A stretch of 64,000 nt of DNA from Paenibacillus beijingensis (GCF_000961095.1 NZ_CP011058.1:4367501-4431500); one strand, 5' to 3'; numbered from the stretch's first letter, positions 33,937 through 43,154 are shown. Translations and numbers: made by a program. Notes: generated by a model not told the origin, from the letters alone.

Positions 33937-34242
33937 GTGAGCGAGCATCAGCATGGAGACGATTGCGGCTGCGGCCATGATCATGAACATGAAGAGCATG
34001 TATTTCTCGTAACGGACGAAGAAGGCGTTGAACGGGAAATGGTTATGGTATACACATTCGAATCGGAAAATCAGGTTTATGCAGTACTGCTTGACCGGAA
34101 CGATCCGGAAGCGGACGGCGTTATTTTCCGCATTGAAGAAGAGAACGAAGAAGCGTTTCTGGTCGGCATCGAAGATGACGCCGAGTGGGAGCGCGTTACG
34201 CGCATCTATGAGGAAATTGCCCAGCAGCAGAACGAATCCTAA
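33937..34242 (+). CDS. DUF1292 (YrzB-like) protein with His/Cys-rich N terminus
   Basis: 101 residues start at GTG 33937. The first 21 residues, EHQHGDDCGCGHDHEHEEH after the start, are dense in His, Cys, Asp and Glu and could bind metal. The rest (VFLVTDEEGVEREMVMVYTF, ...VFRIEEENEEAFLVGIEDD) matches DUF1292, a short acidic domain of unknown function in Firmicutes. A terminator hairpin shared with the convergent decarboxylase follows. Confidence 0.85.
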   Translation: MSEHQHGDDCGCGHDHEHEEHVFLVTDEEGVEREMVMVYTFESENQVYAVLLDRNDPEADGVIFRIEEENEEAFLVGIEDDAEWERVTRIYEEIAQQQNES

Positions 34243-34294
34243 TCAGGCTGAGTCGCCGCGCATCGAAAGAAGCGACGTCAGGCCTACAAAATGA

Positions 34295-34327
34295 CAAAGA
34301 GGCTTCCCGTGCTGGGGAGCCTCTTTG
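34295..34327. terminator. Bidirectional terminator
   Basis: CAAAGAGGCTTCCC (34295-34308) pairs with GGGGAGCCTCTTTG (34314-34327), one mismatch, between convergent genes. Confidence 0.8.
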
Positions 34328-34343
34328 TTCATCTGGCGGTACG

Positions 34344-35813
34344 TTAGAAAATAGCCGTTTCTTCGACGATCACTTTCACATTGCGGATGCTGCGGTCCTC
34401 CGGCCCTTTGACGGGAAGGCCGACTTCGATATGGTCGACGATGTAGTCGATATTTTCTTGGGAAATGACTTCGCCGGGAAGCAGGATCGGAATGCCGGGC
34501 GGATAGACATAAATAAATTCGGCAATAATCCGTCCCGCGGATTGTTTGAACGGGACAATCTCCGTTTCGCCGTAAAAAGCTTCGCGCGGGGTAAGCGACA
34601 GCTGCGGAATTCCCGGAATCTTCACCGCAAGCTCCTGCACTTCATCTACCTGCGGGAACCTTTCGGCCAGTCCCCGCAGCGCCCCAATAAGCTTGTCCAC
34701 CGTTTCCTGCGTATCCCCCGGGGTAATGAGGCAGAGGATGTTGTACATGTCGCTCAGCTCAACTTCCAGATTATACGCTTCGCGCAGCCAGTTTTCGACC
34801 TCGTAGCCCGTAATGCCCAAATGCCGGACATGAATGATAAGCTTTGTCGGATCGTAATCGTAGGTTGCCTCGCCGCCCAATATTTCTTTGCCGACGCAGT
34901 ACAGGCCGCGGATGCCGTTAATCTCGGCGCGGGCGCGCTGGGCCAGCGATGTGGTCCGCTCCGCAAGCTCGTGGCCGTTGATGGCCAGATTGCGGCGGGA
35001 AGTGTCCAGGGAAGCGAGCAAAATATACGAAGTCGACGTGGTAGTCAGCATGCTGATGATCGTTTTCACGCGCTGCGGGTTGACGCGTCCGGCCCGAATG
35101 TTCAGCACGGAGCTTTGCGTCATCGATCCGCCCAGCTTATGCACGCTGGTGGCGGCCATATCGGCTCCCGCCTGCATCGCCGACATCGGCAGCTTATCGT
35201 GAAAATGGATCAGCACGCCGTGTGCTTCATCCACGAGCACGGGAATGTCGTAGCTGTGAACCAGTTCGACGATTTCCTTCAAGTTCGCGCAAATCCCAAA
35301 GTATGTCGGGTTGATGACCAGCACCGCTTTGGCGTCGGGATGCCGTTCCAGTGCCCTGCGGACCGAACGGGTCGTAATGCCGTGATCGATTCCGAGGTCC
35401 GAGTCGCGGGCGGGCGAAATGAAGACCGGTCTGGCGCCGGCAAAAATAATGGCCGACATAATCGACTTGTGGACATTGCGAGGCACGATAATTTTATCTC
35501 CGGGCGCGCATACCGTCAGGATCATCGTCATAATGGCCCCGCTTGTGCCTTGAACGGAAAAAAAGGTATAATCGGCACCGAAAGCGTCGGCGGCCAGCAT
35601 CTGGGCTTCTTCGATGACGCCGGTCGGCTGGTGCAGATCGTCAAGCGGCGCTATATTGATCAAATCGATCGAAAAGGCGTTATCGCCAATGAATTCTCGG
35701 AATTCAGGATCGCTGCCGATTCCTTTTTTATGTCCGGGAATATGAAATTGCAGCGGGTTCTGCTCCGCATGGCGGCGAAGCGCGCTGAACAGAGGGGTCC
35801 GGTTGTGATCCAT
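34344..35813 (-). CDS. Orn/Lys/Arg decarboxylase family protein
   Basis: 489 residues from ATG 35813 (MDHNRTPLFSALRRHAEQ); longer in-frame starts to 35846 exist but lack a better ribosome site and do not fit the family. The conserved opening is QFHIPGHKKGIGSDPEF. The PLP-binding lysine is in TSVHKLGGSMTQSS, with DEAHGVLIHFHDKLP before it. This is the short AAT-fold form typical of Bacillales (SpeA/YaaO-like). It decarboxylates arginine, lysine or ornithine for polyamine synthesis; which one cannot be read here. Confidence 0.92.
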   Translation of the reverse strand: MDHNRTPLFSALRRHAEQNPLQFHIPGHKKGIGSDPEFREFIGDNAFSIDLINIAPLDDLHQPTGVIEEAQMLAADAFGADYTFFSVQGTSGAIMTMILTVCAPGDKIIVPRNVHKSIMSAIIFAGARPVFISPARDSDLGIDHGITTRSVRRALERHPDAKAVLVINPTYFGICANLKEIVELVHSYDIPVLVDEAHGVLIHFHDKLPMSAMQAGADMAATSVHKLGGSMTQSSVLNIRAGRVNPQRVKTIISMLTTTSTSYILLASLDTSRRNLAINGHELAERTTSLAQRARAEINGIRGLYCVGKEILGGEATYDYDPTKLIIHVRHLGITGYEVENWLREAYNLEVELSDMYNILCLITPGDTQETVDKLIGALRGLAERFPQVDEVQELAVKIPGIPQLSLTPREAFYGETEIVPFKQSAGRIIAEFIYVYPPGIPILLPGEVISQENIDYIVDHIEVGLPVKGPEDRSIRNVKVIVEETAIF

Positions 35814-35934
35814 CGCTCCATCCCAGCCTTTCATCTTATATTGCAAACAAAGTTGAGTATAGCAAAATCAGGGGGGATTGCAACCTTGTTTTTGGACAAG
35901 AATAGGTAAAATATAGAGGAAGGAGCGTACTCCT

Positions 35935-37191
35935 GTGAAATTAGACTCTGTCGCCGCAAGCAAACGGATCTTAACCTCACCGTTCGTCATTCAACTGCTT
36001 GTCATCATGTTTATCGTGGAATTTGTAAAAGGCGCGCTGATCGTTTCCATTTTACCCGTTTATATGGGAACCGCGCTCGGATTGTCGGCCTATGCGGTCG
36101 GCTGGGCGCTGGCACTGCAGTACATAGGGGACAATGCGTTTCGCAGTCCGCTCGGTTGGATTATCGACCGGGTCGGCTACCGCAATGTAATGCTGTTCGG
36201 CGTGCTGCTTACGTTTGCTGCCGTCGGCATCATAACGTTAACAAGCGGGCTGGCCTGGATCATCGTCGCCTGCGTTTTTCTCGGCGTCGGCACCTCGCCG
36301 CTCTGGCCTTGCGTCATTACGGGGGCGACCGCCGTCGCAGGAGATGAAGCCGGAGGCACGATTATGAGCGTTGTTTATATGGCTTGGCTGGTCGGAGTCG
36401 GGGCCGGGCCCATCGTCATTAATTTCTTTATCGTAGATTCCTACGTTCCGGCTTTCCGTCTGCTTGTCGTCATGATGATGATGGTCGTATTGGTTGCGTT
36501 TCTGCTGCCCGGTAGGAGCAAATCGCGTGAAATTGAAGGGAGAGGCGCGGAAGAGGAGCGGCCAAGCCGGCACGGAGAGCCGCTGAAGATCCGGATTGCG
36601 GCTTATTTCGCCAAAGTGAAGTCTTCGCTTCATGCCAGCCGCCTCTTATACCCGGCGATGTTTATTCAAAATATGGCGCTCGGCCTGCTGACGCCGATTC
36701 TGACTCTGTATGCGCGCACCGTGCTCCATCTGACGCCGCAGCAGTACAGCATGTATCTTGTAACGGGGGGAGCGGTGACGGCGCTCGGCCTCATTCCGGT
36801 CGGCAAATGGGTGGACAAGTTCGGCACCCGCTGGTTTCTCCATGTCGGCATCCTGCTGGCGGCCTTCTCGCTGCCGCTGCTCGGATTAACCCGCTCGCTG
36901 CCGCTGGTGCTGCTCATTGTGGCCGTCATCGGTCTCGGCTATGCCTGCATTATTCCCGCCTGGAACGCGCTGATCGCCCAGGCTATTCCGAAGTCGGAGC
37001 GAGGGGCGGTTTGGGGGTTCTTTCTGACCATCGAAGGATTGGGCATGGTGCTTGGATCGATCATATCGGGCAGGCTGTGGGACAGCTTCGGTCCGCGCAT
37101 GCCGTTTTTAGTCAGCGGCGCCGCGCTCATGACGCTGTTCGTTCTGCATCTGCTCATTTCCCGGAGAGGGCAGAAGCGGATTCTGACTTAA
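35935..37191 (+). CDS. MFS transporter
   Basis: The 418-residue protein has about 12 transmembrane segments in two halves. The cytoplasmic loop after helix 2 carries GWIIDRVGYRNVML (MFS motif A type), and its second-half counterpart is GKWVDKFGTRWFLH. A central hydrophilic loop (about residues 188-225) is rich in Arg and Glu. It starts at GTG 35935 with AAGGAG about 10 nt upstream. It is divergent from the decarboxylase. The substrate is unknown. Confidence 0.9.
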   Translation: MKLDSVAASKRILTSPFVIQLLVIMFIVEFVKGALIVSILPVYMGTALGLSAYAVGWALALQYIGDNAFRSPLGWIIDRVGYRNVMLFGVLLTFAAVGIITLTSGLAWIIVACVFLGVGTSPLWPCVITGATAVAGDEAGGTIMSVVYMAWLVGVGAGPIVINFFIVDSYVPAFRLLVVMMMMVVLVAFLLPGRSKSREIEGRGAEEERPSRHGEPLKIRIAAYFAKVKSSLHASRLLYPAMFIQNMALGLLTPILTLYARTVLHLTPQQYSMYLVTGGAVTALGLIPVGKWVDKFGTRWFLHVGILLAAFSLPLLGLTRSLPLVLLIVAVIGLGYACIIPAWNALIAQAIPKSERGAVWGFFLTIEGLGMVLGSIISGRLWDSFGPRMPFLVSGAALMTLFVLHLLISRRGQKRILT

Positions 37192-37195
37192 ATGA

Positions 37196-37247
37196 AAAAA
37201 TCTCTCTTGGCACTCCGCCCTGCTGCGGCCGGCCAAGAGAGATTTTT
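37196..37247. terminator. Bidirectional terminator between MFS and DUF1054 genes
   Basis: AAAAATCTCTCTTGGC (37196-37211) pairs with GCCAAGAGAGATTTTT (37232-37247). Confidence 0.92.
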
Positions 37248-37252
37248 TTGCT

Positions 37253-37900
37253 TCATTTACGCGCCATCCGGTACAGCGGCAGCAGCGTTTCGAACGTTTC
37301 TTCGGCTCGGGCGATCAGCGCCTCGCCGTCCAATAGCAGCGGATTGCTGCGGTCGATATGAATGCCGCACAATATTTCGGATGCTTTTACGCTGCGGAGC
37401 CGGCTTAGCAGCGCTGCCAATGCATCCCTTCCGAGCGAACCGTGCGCCGTCCCGCCGGGGACCGTATGATCGCCGGACCATACATAACCCGCCGGGATTT
37501 GCGCGATGATCGATTCCAAATGCCCAAGCGCTTCGTCCGCAAAAGCGGATTTGGAAGTTGATTCGTAAATGATCGCGAACTGGATAAACAGATGGGTGCT
37601 GAACAGACCGATCTGAAAATGCGGGTGCGCCTTATAGCCGCGTTTGTTTGGCGCGAATGCGACCCAGGTATCGTCCGGCGGATTGACCGTTCTGCGGGCA
37701 TGCTTGGCCACATGCGCAAACATTTCTTCCCCGCACAGAACCGACAGGGCGGGAGCGAGCCGCTCGCCGAGCTGATTCAGCTTCGGCCGGACCGAGCTAA
37801 TGAGCGCATCCATGCGCGGCTCAAGCCCCGGAATGGTAAAGACGTCAAAATCGGAAGGCGCGAATCCTTCAAATATAGAGTGGGTTACAATCTGTGTCAT
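37253..37900 (-). CDS. DUF1054 (YktB-like) protein
   Basis: 215 residues from ATG 37900 (MTQIVTHSIFEGFAPSDFDV), with AAGGAG about 11 nt upstream; the frame is open further upstream, but without family similarity. The conserved parts are HVAKHARRTVNPPDDTWVAF, RGYKAHPHFQIGLF and GYVWSGDHT. The family is widespread in Bacillales and of unknown function. The gene is convergent with the MFS gene. Confidence 0.9.
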   Translation of the reverse strand: MTQIVTHSIFEGFAPSDFDVFTIPGLEPRMDALISSVRPKLNQLGERLAPALSVLCGEEMFAHVAKHARRTVNPPDDTWVAFAPNKRGYKAHPHFQIGLFSTHLFIQFAIIYESTSKSAFADEALGHLESIIAQIPAGYVWSGDHTVPGGTAHGSLGRDALAALLSRLRSVKASEILCGIHIDRSNPLLLDGEALIARAEETFETLLPLYRMARK

Positions 37901-38263
37901 TGAACAAGAGCTCCTTCGTATGTAGGGTGAACAAGGGGCGCTTACCGGATGCGGGCCAAAGCGCTTAAAGCACCGGACGTCATCTAAGCGAACCGGTCCC
38001 CTTCGTAACCGTGGGCGAAAGCCGCCTGCTGGGGTCCAGTATACCATATACGAACCATTTCATGGATACATACGGCGGTTTTTTGGGTACAAGTTTAAAG
38101 ATAAACGCGAGAAAGAAAACGGATTGGCAGGTAATCGCCCTTTTCTCATAAAATAGTCAATAATCCAAGTTGCCTTAACATAAGATGGAGTATAAGATAG
38201 CAGTAAGAACAAATTGTCAGAACATTTGCTCAACTATTCGATTAGAACAAGGGAGGGATTGCC
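37901..38263 (+). other. 363-bp intergenic region
   Basis: This region separates two divergent genes. A possible promoter for the gene on the right is TTGCCT (38170-38175), 17 bp, TAAGAT (38193-38198). GGGAGGG lies just before the start codon. No open frame, repeat or strong hairpin was seen. Confidence 0.4.
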
Positions 38264-38860
38264 GTGAACAAAAGTTACGAAGTCGAGTATTGCAATTTGG
38301 AGCTGCGGTTTGATCGCCGGCAAATCCAAAATCTCATCCGCGATTTAATTCATGAAGGTTACTCCCTCTACTGGAGCGAGAGCGAGTCGCAGTTTCTCAT
38401 CTCAATCCGTACGGGGAGGAAGCTGGTAAAGCTTCGTTTTCAAAAAATGCACAACCGCTATAAAATTGTTGGCGATTACATTATTAAAGACGAGAAACTA
38501 TCGGAATTGATTGAAAGACTGATCAATGACACACGTGGACATGCGGTTGTGAAGCGGATCAAGGACCGTCAGATCGTGATTGAAAATATTATGTTTGGCG
38601 AAATTATTCGATTAGTGGAGGTGTCCGGTATGGAACATCGGATTATTTATCAGAAACGCCCGGTCGTGACGCTGGAGGAAATTACGGAAGCATTTCAATC
38701 GAAACGTGCGGAAGAACGCGCAGTGGTTCTCCGCTACGAGCTGGATTATGAGCTGTCCGTGCTGCATGACGCGATTACGGCAGGCAGCAAAGAAGAAGCG
38801 GAGGAAAGCATGGAGCGTCTGGCTGTTCTGCGGAGCGAAATGCTGCAGCTGGAACTTTGA
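38264..38860 (+). CDS. Conserved-looking hypothetical protein
   Basis: 198 residues start at ATG 38264 (MNKSYEVEYCNLELRFDRRQ), preceded by GGGAGGG. The first 120 residues look like an alpha/beta domain. The last 70 are helical and strongly charged (AEERAVVLRYELDYELSVLH, EEAEESMERLAVLRSEMLQL), probably a coiled coil or helical hairpin. There is no signal peptide or membrane segment. No family is recognised. It has its own terminator. Confidence 0.7.
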   Translation: MNKSYEVEYCNLELRFDRRQIQNLIRDLIHEGYSLYWSESESQFLISIRTGRKLVKLRFQKMHNRYKIVGDYIIKDEKLSELIERLINDTRGHAVVKRIKDRQIVIENIMFGEIIRLVEVSGMEHRIIYQKRPVVTLEEITEAFQSKRAEERAVVLRYELDYELSVLHDAITAGSKEEAEESMERLAVLRSEMLQLEL

Positions 38861-38903
38861 GAATGTCAGGAGACCGGTTGTCCGTCCTATCGTATCCGTA
38901 TGC

Positions 38904-38926
38904 GGCGTGCCTCCGGCACGCCGTTT
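38904..38926 (+). terminator. Terminator-like hairpin
   Basis: GGCGTGCC (38904-38911), loop TCC, GGCACGCC (38915-38922), then GTTT. The rest of the 38861-39160 gap shows a possible TACAAT -10 box near 39075 but nothing else. Confidence 0.65.
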
Positions 38927-39160
38927 GATTCCGCAAAGATCCCGGATTAGGGAGAACGGCCCGAATAATCCGTATAATTGGAAGCGTTTTCTTTACATAC
39001 TGATCCGAGGATCCCGATCATAGGTTCATACAATATTCATCTGGGAAAAGTCGCATTAGCCGCTTTTTTCATGTACAATAGCTTTCATAAGCGGTATAAA
39101 CAGTTATGCACTTTAAGCAAGTCTTCAACCAATTTAAGATGAAAGAGGATGGATCTAGCT

Positions 39161-40573
39161 ATGTCTAAGCAGCAAATCGGTGTTGTCGGCCTTGCCGTCA
39201 TGGGTAAGAACCTTGCCCTTAACATTGAAAGCAAAGGATTTACCGTATCGGTCTACAACCGTTCCCGCGAGAAAACGGACGAGCTGGCAAAGGAAGCCGC
39301 CGGCAAAAATCTGGTACCGACTTATTCGGTCGAAGAATTCGTGGCGTCGCTTGAAGTACCGCGCAAAATTTTGATCATGGTTCAAGCGGGAGCCGCTACG
39401 GACGCAACGATCGAAACGCTGCTGCCGCATCTTGATCAAGGCGACATTATTATTGACGGCGGCAACGCGTATTTCCCGGATACGGAGCGCCGCAGCAAAG
39501 AACTCGAAGCCAAAGGCTTCCGTTTTGTCGGCACCGGCGTATCGGGCGGCGAAGAAGGAGCGCTTAAAGGACCGGCTATTATGCCGGGCGGTCCTAAGTC
39601 GGCTTACGAGCTCGTAGAGCCGATCCTGACGGGCATCGCCGCAAAAGTAGGCGAAGACGCATGCTGTACGTACATCGGACCGGGCGGATCGGGGCATTAT
39701 GTAAAAATGGTGCATAACGGCATCGAGTACGGCGACATGCAGCTGATCTGCGAAGCATACCATTTGCTGAAATCCGCTCTGAACCTGAGCACGGAAGAAC
39801 TGCAGCAAACGTTTGCCGATTGGAATAAAGGCGAGCTCGACAGCTACCTTATCGAGATTACCGCCGATATTTTCAAGAAGGTCGACCCTGAAACCGGCAA
39901 ACCGATGGTCGACGTCATTCTCGACTCCGCCGGGCAAAAAGGCACCGGCAAATGGACGAGCCAAAGCGCGCTTGACCTCGGCGTTCCGCTGTCCATCATT
40001 ACGGAATCGGTATTCTCCCGCTTCCTTTCCGCAATGAAAGAAGAGCGCGTGCAGGCGAGCAAAGTGCTGAAAGGGCCGGAAGCCGCTCCTTTCCAAGGGG
40101 ATAAGGCCGCATTTATCGAGTCGGTTCGCAAAGCGCTGTTCGCCAGCAAAATTTGTTCCTACGCACAAGGCTTCGCGCAAATGCGTGCGGCTTCGGATGA
40201 ATACGGCTGGGACCTTCGCTATGGCGATATCGCAATGATTTTCCGCGGCGGCTGCATTATCCGCGCCCAATTCCTGCAAAACATCAAAGATGCGTACGAC
40301 AAAAATCCGGAGCTGAAAAACCTGCTGCTCGATTCCTACTTCCAGGAAATCGTGGAGTCGTACCAAGGCGCTTGGCGCGAAGTCGTATCGACTGCGGTTG
40401 CGCAAGGAATCCCGGTACCGGGCTTTGCCAGCGCGCTTGCTTACTTCGACAGCTACCGTACGGAGCGTCTCCCGGCAAACCTGCTGCAGGCGCAGCGCGA
40501 TTACTTCGGCGCCCATACGTTCAAGCGGGTCGACAAAGAAGGAACGTTCCATTTCGACTGGATGAGCGAGTAA
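39161..40573 (+). CDS. gndA: 6-phosphogluconate dehydrogenase, decarboxylating (NADP+)
   Basis: 470 residues from ATG 39161 (MSKQQIGVVGLAVMGKNLAL, a Rossmann motif). This is the third step of the oxidative pentose phosphate pathway: 6-phosphogluconate to ribulose-5-phosphate, CO2 and NADPH. The family signatures VGTGVSGGEEGALKGPAIMP, GPGGSGHYVKMVHNGIEYGD (catalytic Lys) and IIRAQFLQNI are intact, and the length is standard. An in-frame ATG at 39149 overlaps the AGAGG site and is less likely. It is a monocistronic gene. Confidence 0.96.
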   Translation: MSKQQIGVVGLAVMGKNLALNIESKGFTVSVYNRSREKTDELAKEAAGKNLVPTYSVEEFVASLEVPRKILIMVQAGAATDATIETLLPHLDQGDIIIDGGNAYFPDTERRSKELEAKGFRFVGTGVSGGEEGALKGPAIMPGGPKSAYELVEPILTGIAAKVGEDACCTYIGPGGSGHYVKMVHNGIEYGDMQLICEAYHLLKSALNLSTEELQQTFADWNKGELDSYLIEITADIFKKVDPETGKPMVDVILDSAGQKGTGKWTSQSALDLGVPLSIITESVFSRFLSAMKEERVQASKVLKGPEAAPFQGDKAAFIESVRKALFASKICSYAQGFAQMRAASDEYGWDLRYGDIAMIFRGGCIIRAQFLQNIKDAYDKNPELKNLLLDSYFQEIVESYQGAWREVVSTAVAQGIPVPGFASALAYFDSYRTERLPANLLQAQRDYFGAHTFKRVDKEGTFHFDWMSE

Positions 40574-40673
40574 AACGTCTCTTCTCCCTCGGAGACTTCC
40601 GTTTTCCTAAAAGAGGATCTGCTGGAGGAAATGCCGCGGAATTCATTTGAATGAGTTTATGAGATATAGCCGG

Positions 40674-40704
40674 CTGCTTGCGGGAGGGGAATGCCCGCAA
40701 GCAG
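40674..40704. terminator. Hairpin between convergent genes
   Basis: CTGCTTGCGGG (40674-40684) pairs with CCCGCAAGCAG (40694-40704). There is no T-run, so terminator function is plausible but not certain. Confidence 0.5.
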
Positions 40705-40705
40705 G

Positions 40706-40996
40706 CTACGGCAGCAGACCGTGCGACGCTTCGCGCAAATAGCGGCGCAGCCGGTCGGCGTCTCTGGCGCTGCTGTGAGCAGGCTGGAGCATACTCATGG
40801 CCGCTTCGGCGAAGCCGTGAAAGTTTTGAAGAAGGCGTGGCTGCGATAATTCCGTTAATCCGGAATCTTCGTCGGCCACTTTTTTTTTGATGTATTCCAG
40901 CATCCATAGGACGTCTTCCCGGCAAAGCTGCTGCTGCGGGTCCAGGATGCGCGCAATGCGCTGCCGGCTCAAATGGGGAAAGCTCGAATCTTGCAT
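40706..40996 (-). CDS. Small hypothetical helical protein with repeat-embedded ribosome site
   Basis: 96 residues start at ATG 40996 (MQDSSFPHLSRQRIARILDP). The protein is helical and charged; no membrane segment or known family is seen. Its ribosome-binding site TAGGAGGG is fused to a copy of the hairpin repeat described at 1182, in the same orientation as the gene. The gene is convergent with gndA and divergent from aroK. Confidence 0.65.
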   Translation of the reverse strand: MQDSSFPHLSRQRIARILDPQQQLCREDVLWMLEYIKKKVADEDSGLTELSQPRLLQNFHGFAEAAMSMLQPAHSSARDADRLRRYLREASHGLLP

Positions 40997-41010
40997 TATG
41001 GATCCCTCCT

Positions 41011-41128
41011 AAAGGTTTTTCGTAAGAAAAACCACTTCGTAAGCATAAGCTAAGGTTTTTCGTAAGAAAAACCACTTCGTAAGCATAAGATTAGGTTTTG
41101 AGTCAATAAAACCGCTTCGTCGGCATAT
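41011..41128 (-). repeat. Three hairpin repeats, 40-bp period, upstream of the 96-residue gene
   Basis: Read on the minus strand, two good copies show GCTTACGAAGTGGTTTTTC, a TTAC loop, GAAAAACC. A degenerate third copy lies further upstream (GGTTTTATTGACTCAAAACC in part). The spacing is 40 bp (41013, 41053, 41093). The copy nearest the gene ends AACCTTTAGGAGGG and so contains the gene's Shine-Dalgarno sequence. It belongs to the same family as the array at 1182-1378, with different stem bases. Confidence 0.9.
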
Positions 41129-41245
41129 GAATTCTACTAATATCCTTACGGCGCAAAGAGATTTTTATACCCCGCCGCTACAAAAAAATGATATGATAAA
41201 CCGGATAATGTAGCTTGAATATGACGTAAAGGTGTGCGAGAATTC

Positions 41246-41767
41246 GTGAGTGAACAAAAACTGCCGGCGGAAGGAAAAATCATTCTCGTCGGATTTATGG
41301 GAACAGGCAAATCGACCGTCGCCAAACTGCTGTCGGCGCGTCTTGGCTGGAGCTTGATCGATGTCGATCAGGAAATCGAACGGATGCAGGGCCGCCGCAT
41401 CGCCGATATTTTCTCGTCGGAGGGCGAGCCGTTTTTCCGCAAAGCGGAGACCGAGGCGCTGCGCCATGTGCTGCAGCTTCCGGAACCGGCTGTAATCGCG
41501 ACCGGAGGCGGCGCCGTACTGGCCGAAGAGAACCGTCATATGATGCTGGCAGGCGGGTTCGTTGCGGCTCTGACGGCTTCGGAGGAACGCATAATAGAAC
41601 GCGTCATGCATGACAGCGCAAGGCCGCTTTTGCACGGCGACGTGGCGGGCAATGTTCGCTCGCTGCTCGAACGCCGGCGCGGCGCGTATGATTTTGCCCA
41701 TGTTCGGGTCGATACGGACCAGTTGGACCCAAGCGCGGTTGCGGATTATATTTTGGCCCGCGTTTGA
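41246..41767 (+). CDS. aroK: Shikimate kinase
   Basis: 173 residues are counted from GTG 41246 (VSEQKLPAEGK); GTG 41234 is an alternative but touches the only purine-rich site. The P-loop is LVGFMGTGKSTVAK, the shikimate-binding aspartate is in LIDVDQEIE, and ATGGGAVL is the Walker B-like glycine motif; RRGAYDFAHVRVDT closes the lid and base-binding part. It phosphorylates shikimate ahead of the aroA product. aroA follows after 55 bp on the same strand, so the two probably form an operon. Confidence 0.92.
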   Translation: MSEQKLPAEGKIILVGFMGTGKSTVAKLLSARLGWSLIDVDQEIERMQGRRIADIFSSEGEPFFRKAETEALRHVLQLPEPAVIATGGGAVLAEENRHMMLAGGFVAALTASEERIIERVMHDSARPLLHGDVAGNVRSLLERRRGAYDFAHVRVDTDQLDPSAVADYILARV

Positions 41768-41822
41768 CCTTAACCGCTTCATTCCGGCAACTAAAACATA
41801 ACAAAGGGGATTACGATTCGAA

Positions 41823-43115
41823 ATGGACGTTATTGTGACGCCGACTCCGAAATTGCAGGGCGACATTCAAGCGCTCTCTTCCAAAAACTACACAACCCGC
41901 TACCTGCTCGTTGCGGCGCTGGCCGAAGGAACGAGCACGATCTATTTCCCGGCCCACAGCGAGGACAGCGACGCAATGCGCCGCTGCATCCGCGATCTGG
42001 GAGCGATCGTCGAGGAAGATGAAGAGAAAATCGTCATTACCGGCTTTGGAAACCGTCCCCGGGACGTAAAAGAATTAAATGTAGGCAATGCCGGAGCTGT
42101 GCTCCGCTTTCTGATGGCGGTCGCGGCACTTTGCCCGGAAGTAACCTTTGTCAACACCTATCCGGATTCCTTGGGTAAAAGGCCGCATGACGACTTGATC
42201 GATTCACTGCGCCAGCTTGGCGTCACGGTGAACGATAATGCGGGCAAGCTGCCGATTACGATTTCGGGGGGCAATCCGAAGGGCGGACGCATCACCGTTT
42301 CCGGTAATGTAAGTTCGCAATTTCTGAGTGCGCTGCTCTTTTTGACGCCGCTGCTGGCCGAAGACAGCGAAATTGAAGTGCTTCACGATCTCAAATCCAA
42401 AGTTGTCGTCGGCCAGACGCTGGAAGTGCTGGAGCAGGCCGGCATCAAAATTGAAGCAAGCGACGATTTAATGTTCTACCGCATTCCGGGAGGGCAGAAA
42501 TACGAAGCCAAAACGTACCGTGTGCAGGGCGACTATCCGGGTTCGGCTGCCGTTCTGGCCGCTGCGGCCGTCACGGAGTCGGATGTGACGATTCACCATC
42601 TCGAGGAGAAAAGCAAGCAGGGCGAACGCGCGATCGTCGATGTGCTGCGGATGATGGAAGTGCCGCTGACCCACGAGAACGGCGACGTTATCGTCCGCGG
42701 CAACGGGCGCCTCAAGGCGGTTGAATTCGACGGGGACGCTGCGACGGATGCCGTGCTGGCCATGGTGGCGGCGGCGGTGTTTGCCGAAGGGACGTCCCGC
42801 TTTTACAATGTGGAGAACTTGCGCTACAAAGAATGCGACCGGATTACGGACTATCTGAACGAGCTGCGCAAGGCGGGAGCGAATGTGGAGGAGCGCCAAA
42901 GCGAAATTATCGTTCACGGACGCCCTGAAGGCGTCGAGGGAGGCGTTGAAATCAATGCCCATTACGATCACCGCGTCATAATGGCTTTGACGGTCGTCGG
43001 GCTGCGTGCCAAGAAGCCGCTTCGGATCTTGGATGCGCATCACGTGGCCAAATCGTACCCGATCTATTTCGATCACCTGCAGGCGCTTGGCGCCAATGTG
43101 GAATGGGTAAAATAG
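41823..43115 (+). CDS. aroA: 3-phosphoshikimate 1-carboxyvinyltransferase (EPSP synthase), divergent
   Basis: The 430-residue two-domain enzyme joins PEP to shikimate-3-phosphate. The family is clear from GDYPGSAAVLAAAAVTESDV, RYKECDRITDYLNELRKAGA and YDHRVIMAL. Two active-site stretches are unusual: the N-terminal SKSxSxR motif reads SKNYTTR (about residues 20-26), and the PEP/glyphosate loop GNAGTxxRP reads GNAGAVLRF (residues 88-96), with Ala for the usual Thr and Phe for Pro. It remains linked to aroK, so a role in chorismate synthesis is the simplest reading. Confidence 0.9.
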   Translation: MDVIVTPTPKLQGDIQALSSKNYTTRYLLVAALAEGTSTIYFPAHSEDSDAMRRCIRDLGAIVEEDEEKIVITGFGNRPRDVKELNVGNAGAVLRFLMAVAALCPEVTFVNTYPDSLGKRPHDDLIDSLRQLGVTVNDNAGKLPITISGGNPKGGRITVSGNVSSQFLSALLFLTPLLAEDSEIEVLHDLKSKVVVGQTLEVLEQAGIKIEASDDLMFYRIPGGQKYEAKTYRVQGDYPGSAAVLAAAAVTESDVTIHHLEEKSKQGERAIVDVLRMMEVPLTHENGDVIVRGNGRLKAVEFDGDAATDAVLAMVAAAVFAEGTSRFYNVENLRYKECDRITDYLNELRKAGANVEERQSEIIVHGRPEGVEGGVEINAHYDHRVIMALTVVGLRAKKPLRILDAHHVAKSYPIYFDHLQALGANVEWVK

Positions 43116-43154
43116 AGTAAAACCGTCACGTCACAACCTCTAGGAGGGCATTCC

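Noticed and set aside
34431..35909. A 492-codon plus-strand frame
   Set aside because: Antisense shadow of the Orn/Lys/Arg decarboxylase gene.
38904..38922. Hairpin with a GCC-TCC-GGC centre like the repeat stems
   Set aside because: It lacks the GCTTACGAAGTG flank and reads as an ordinary terminator.
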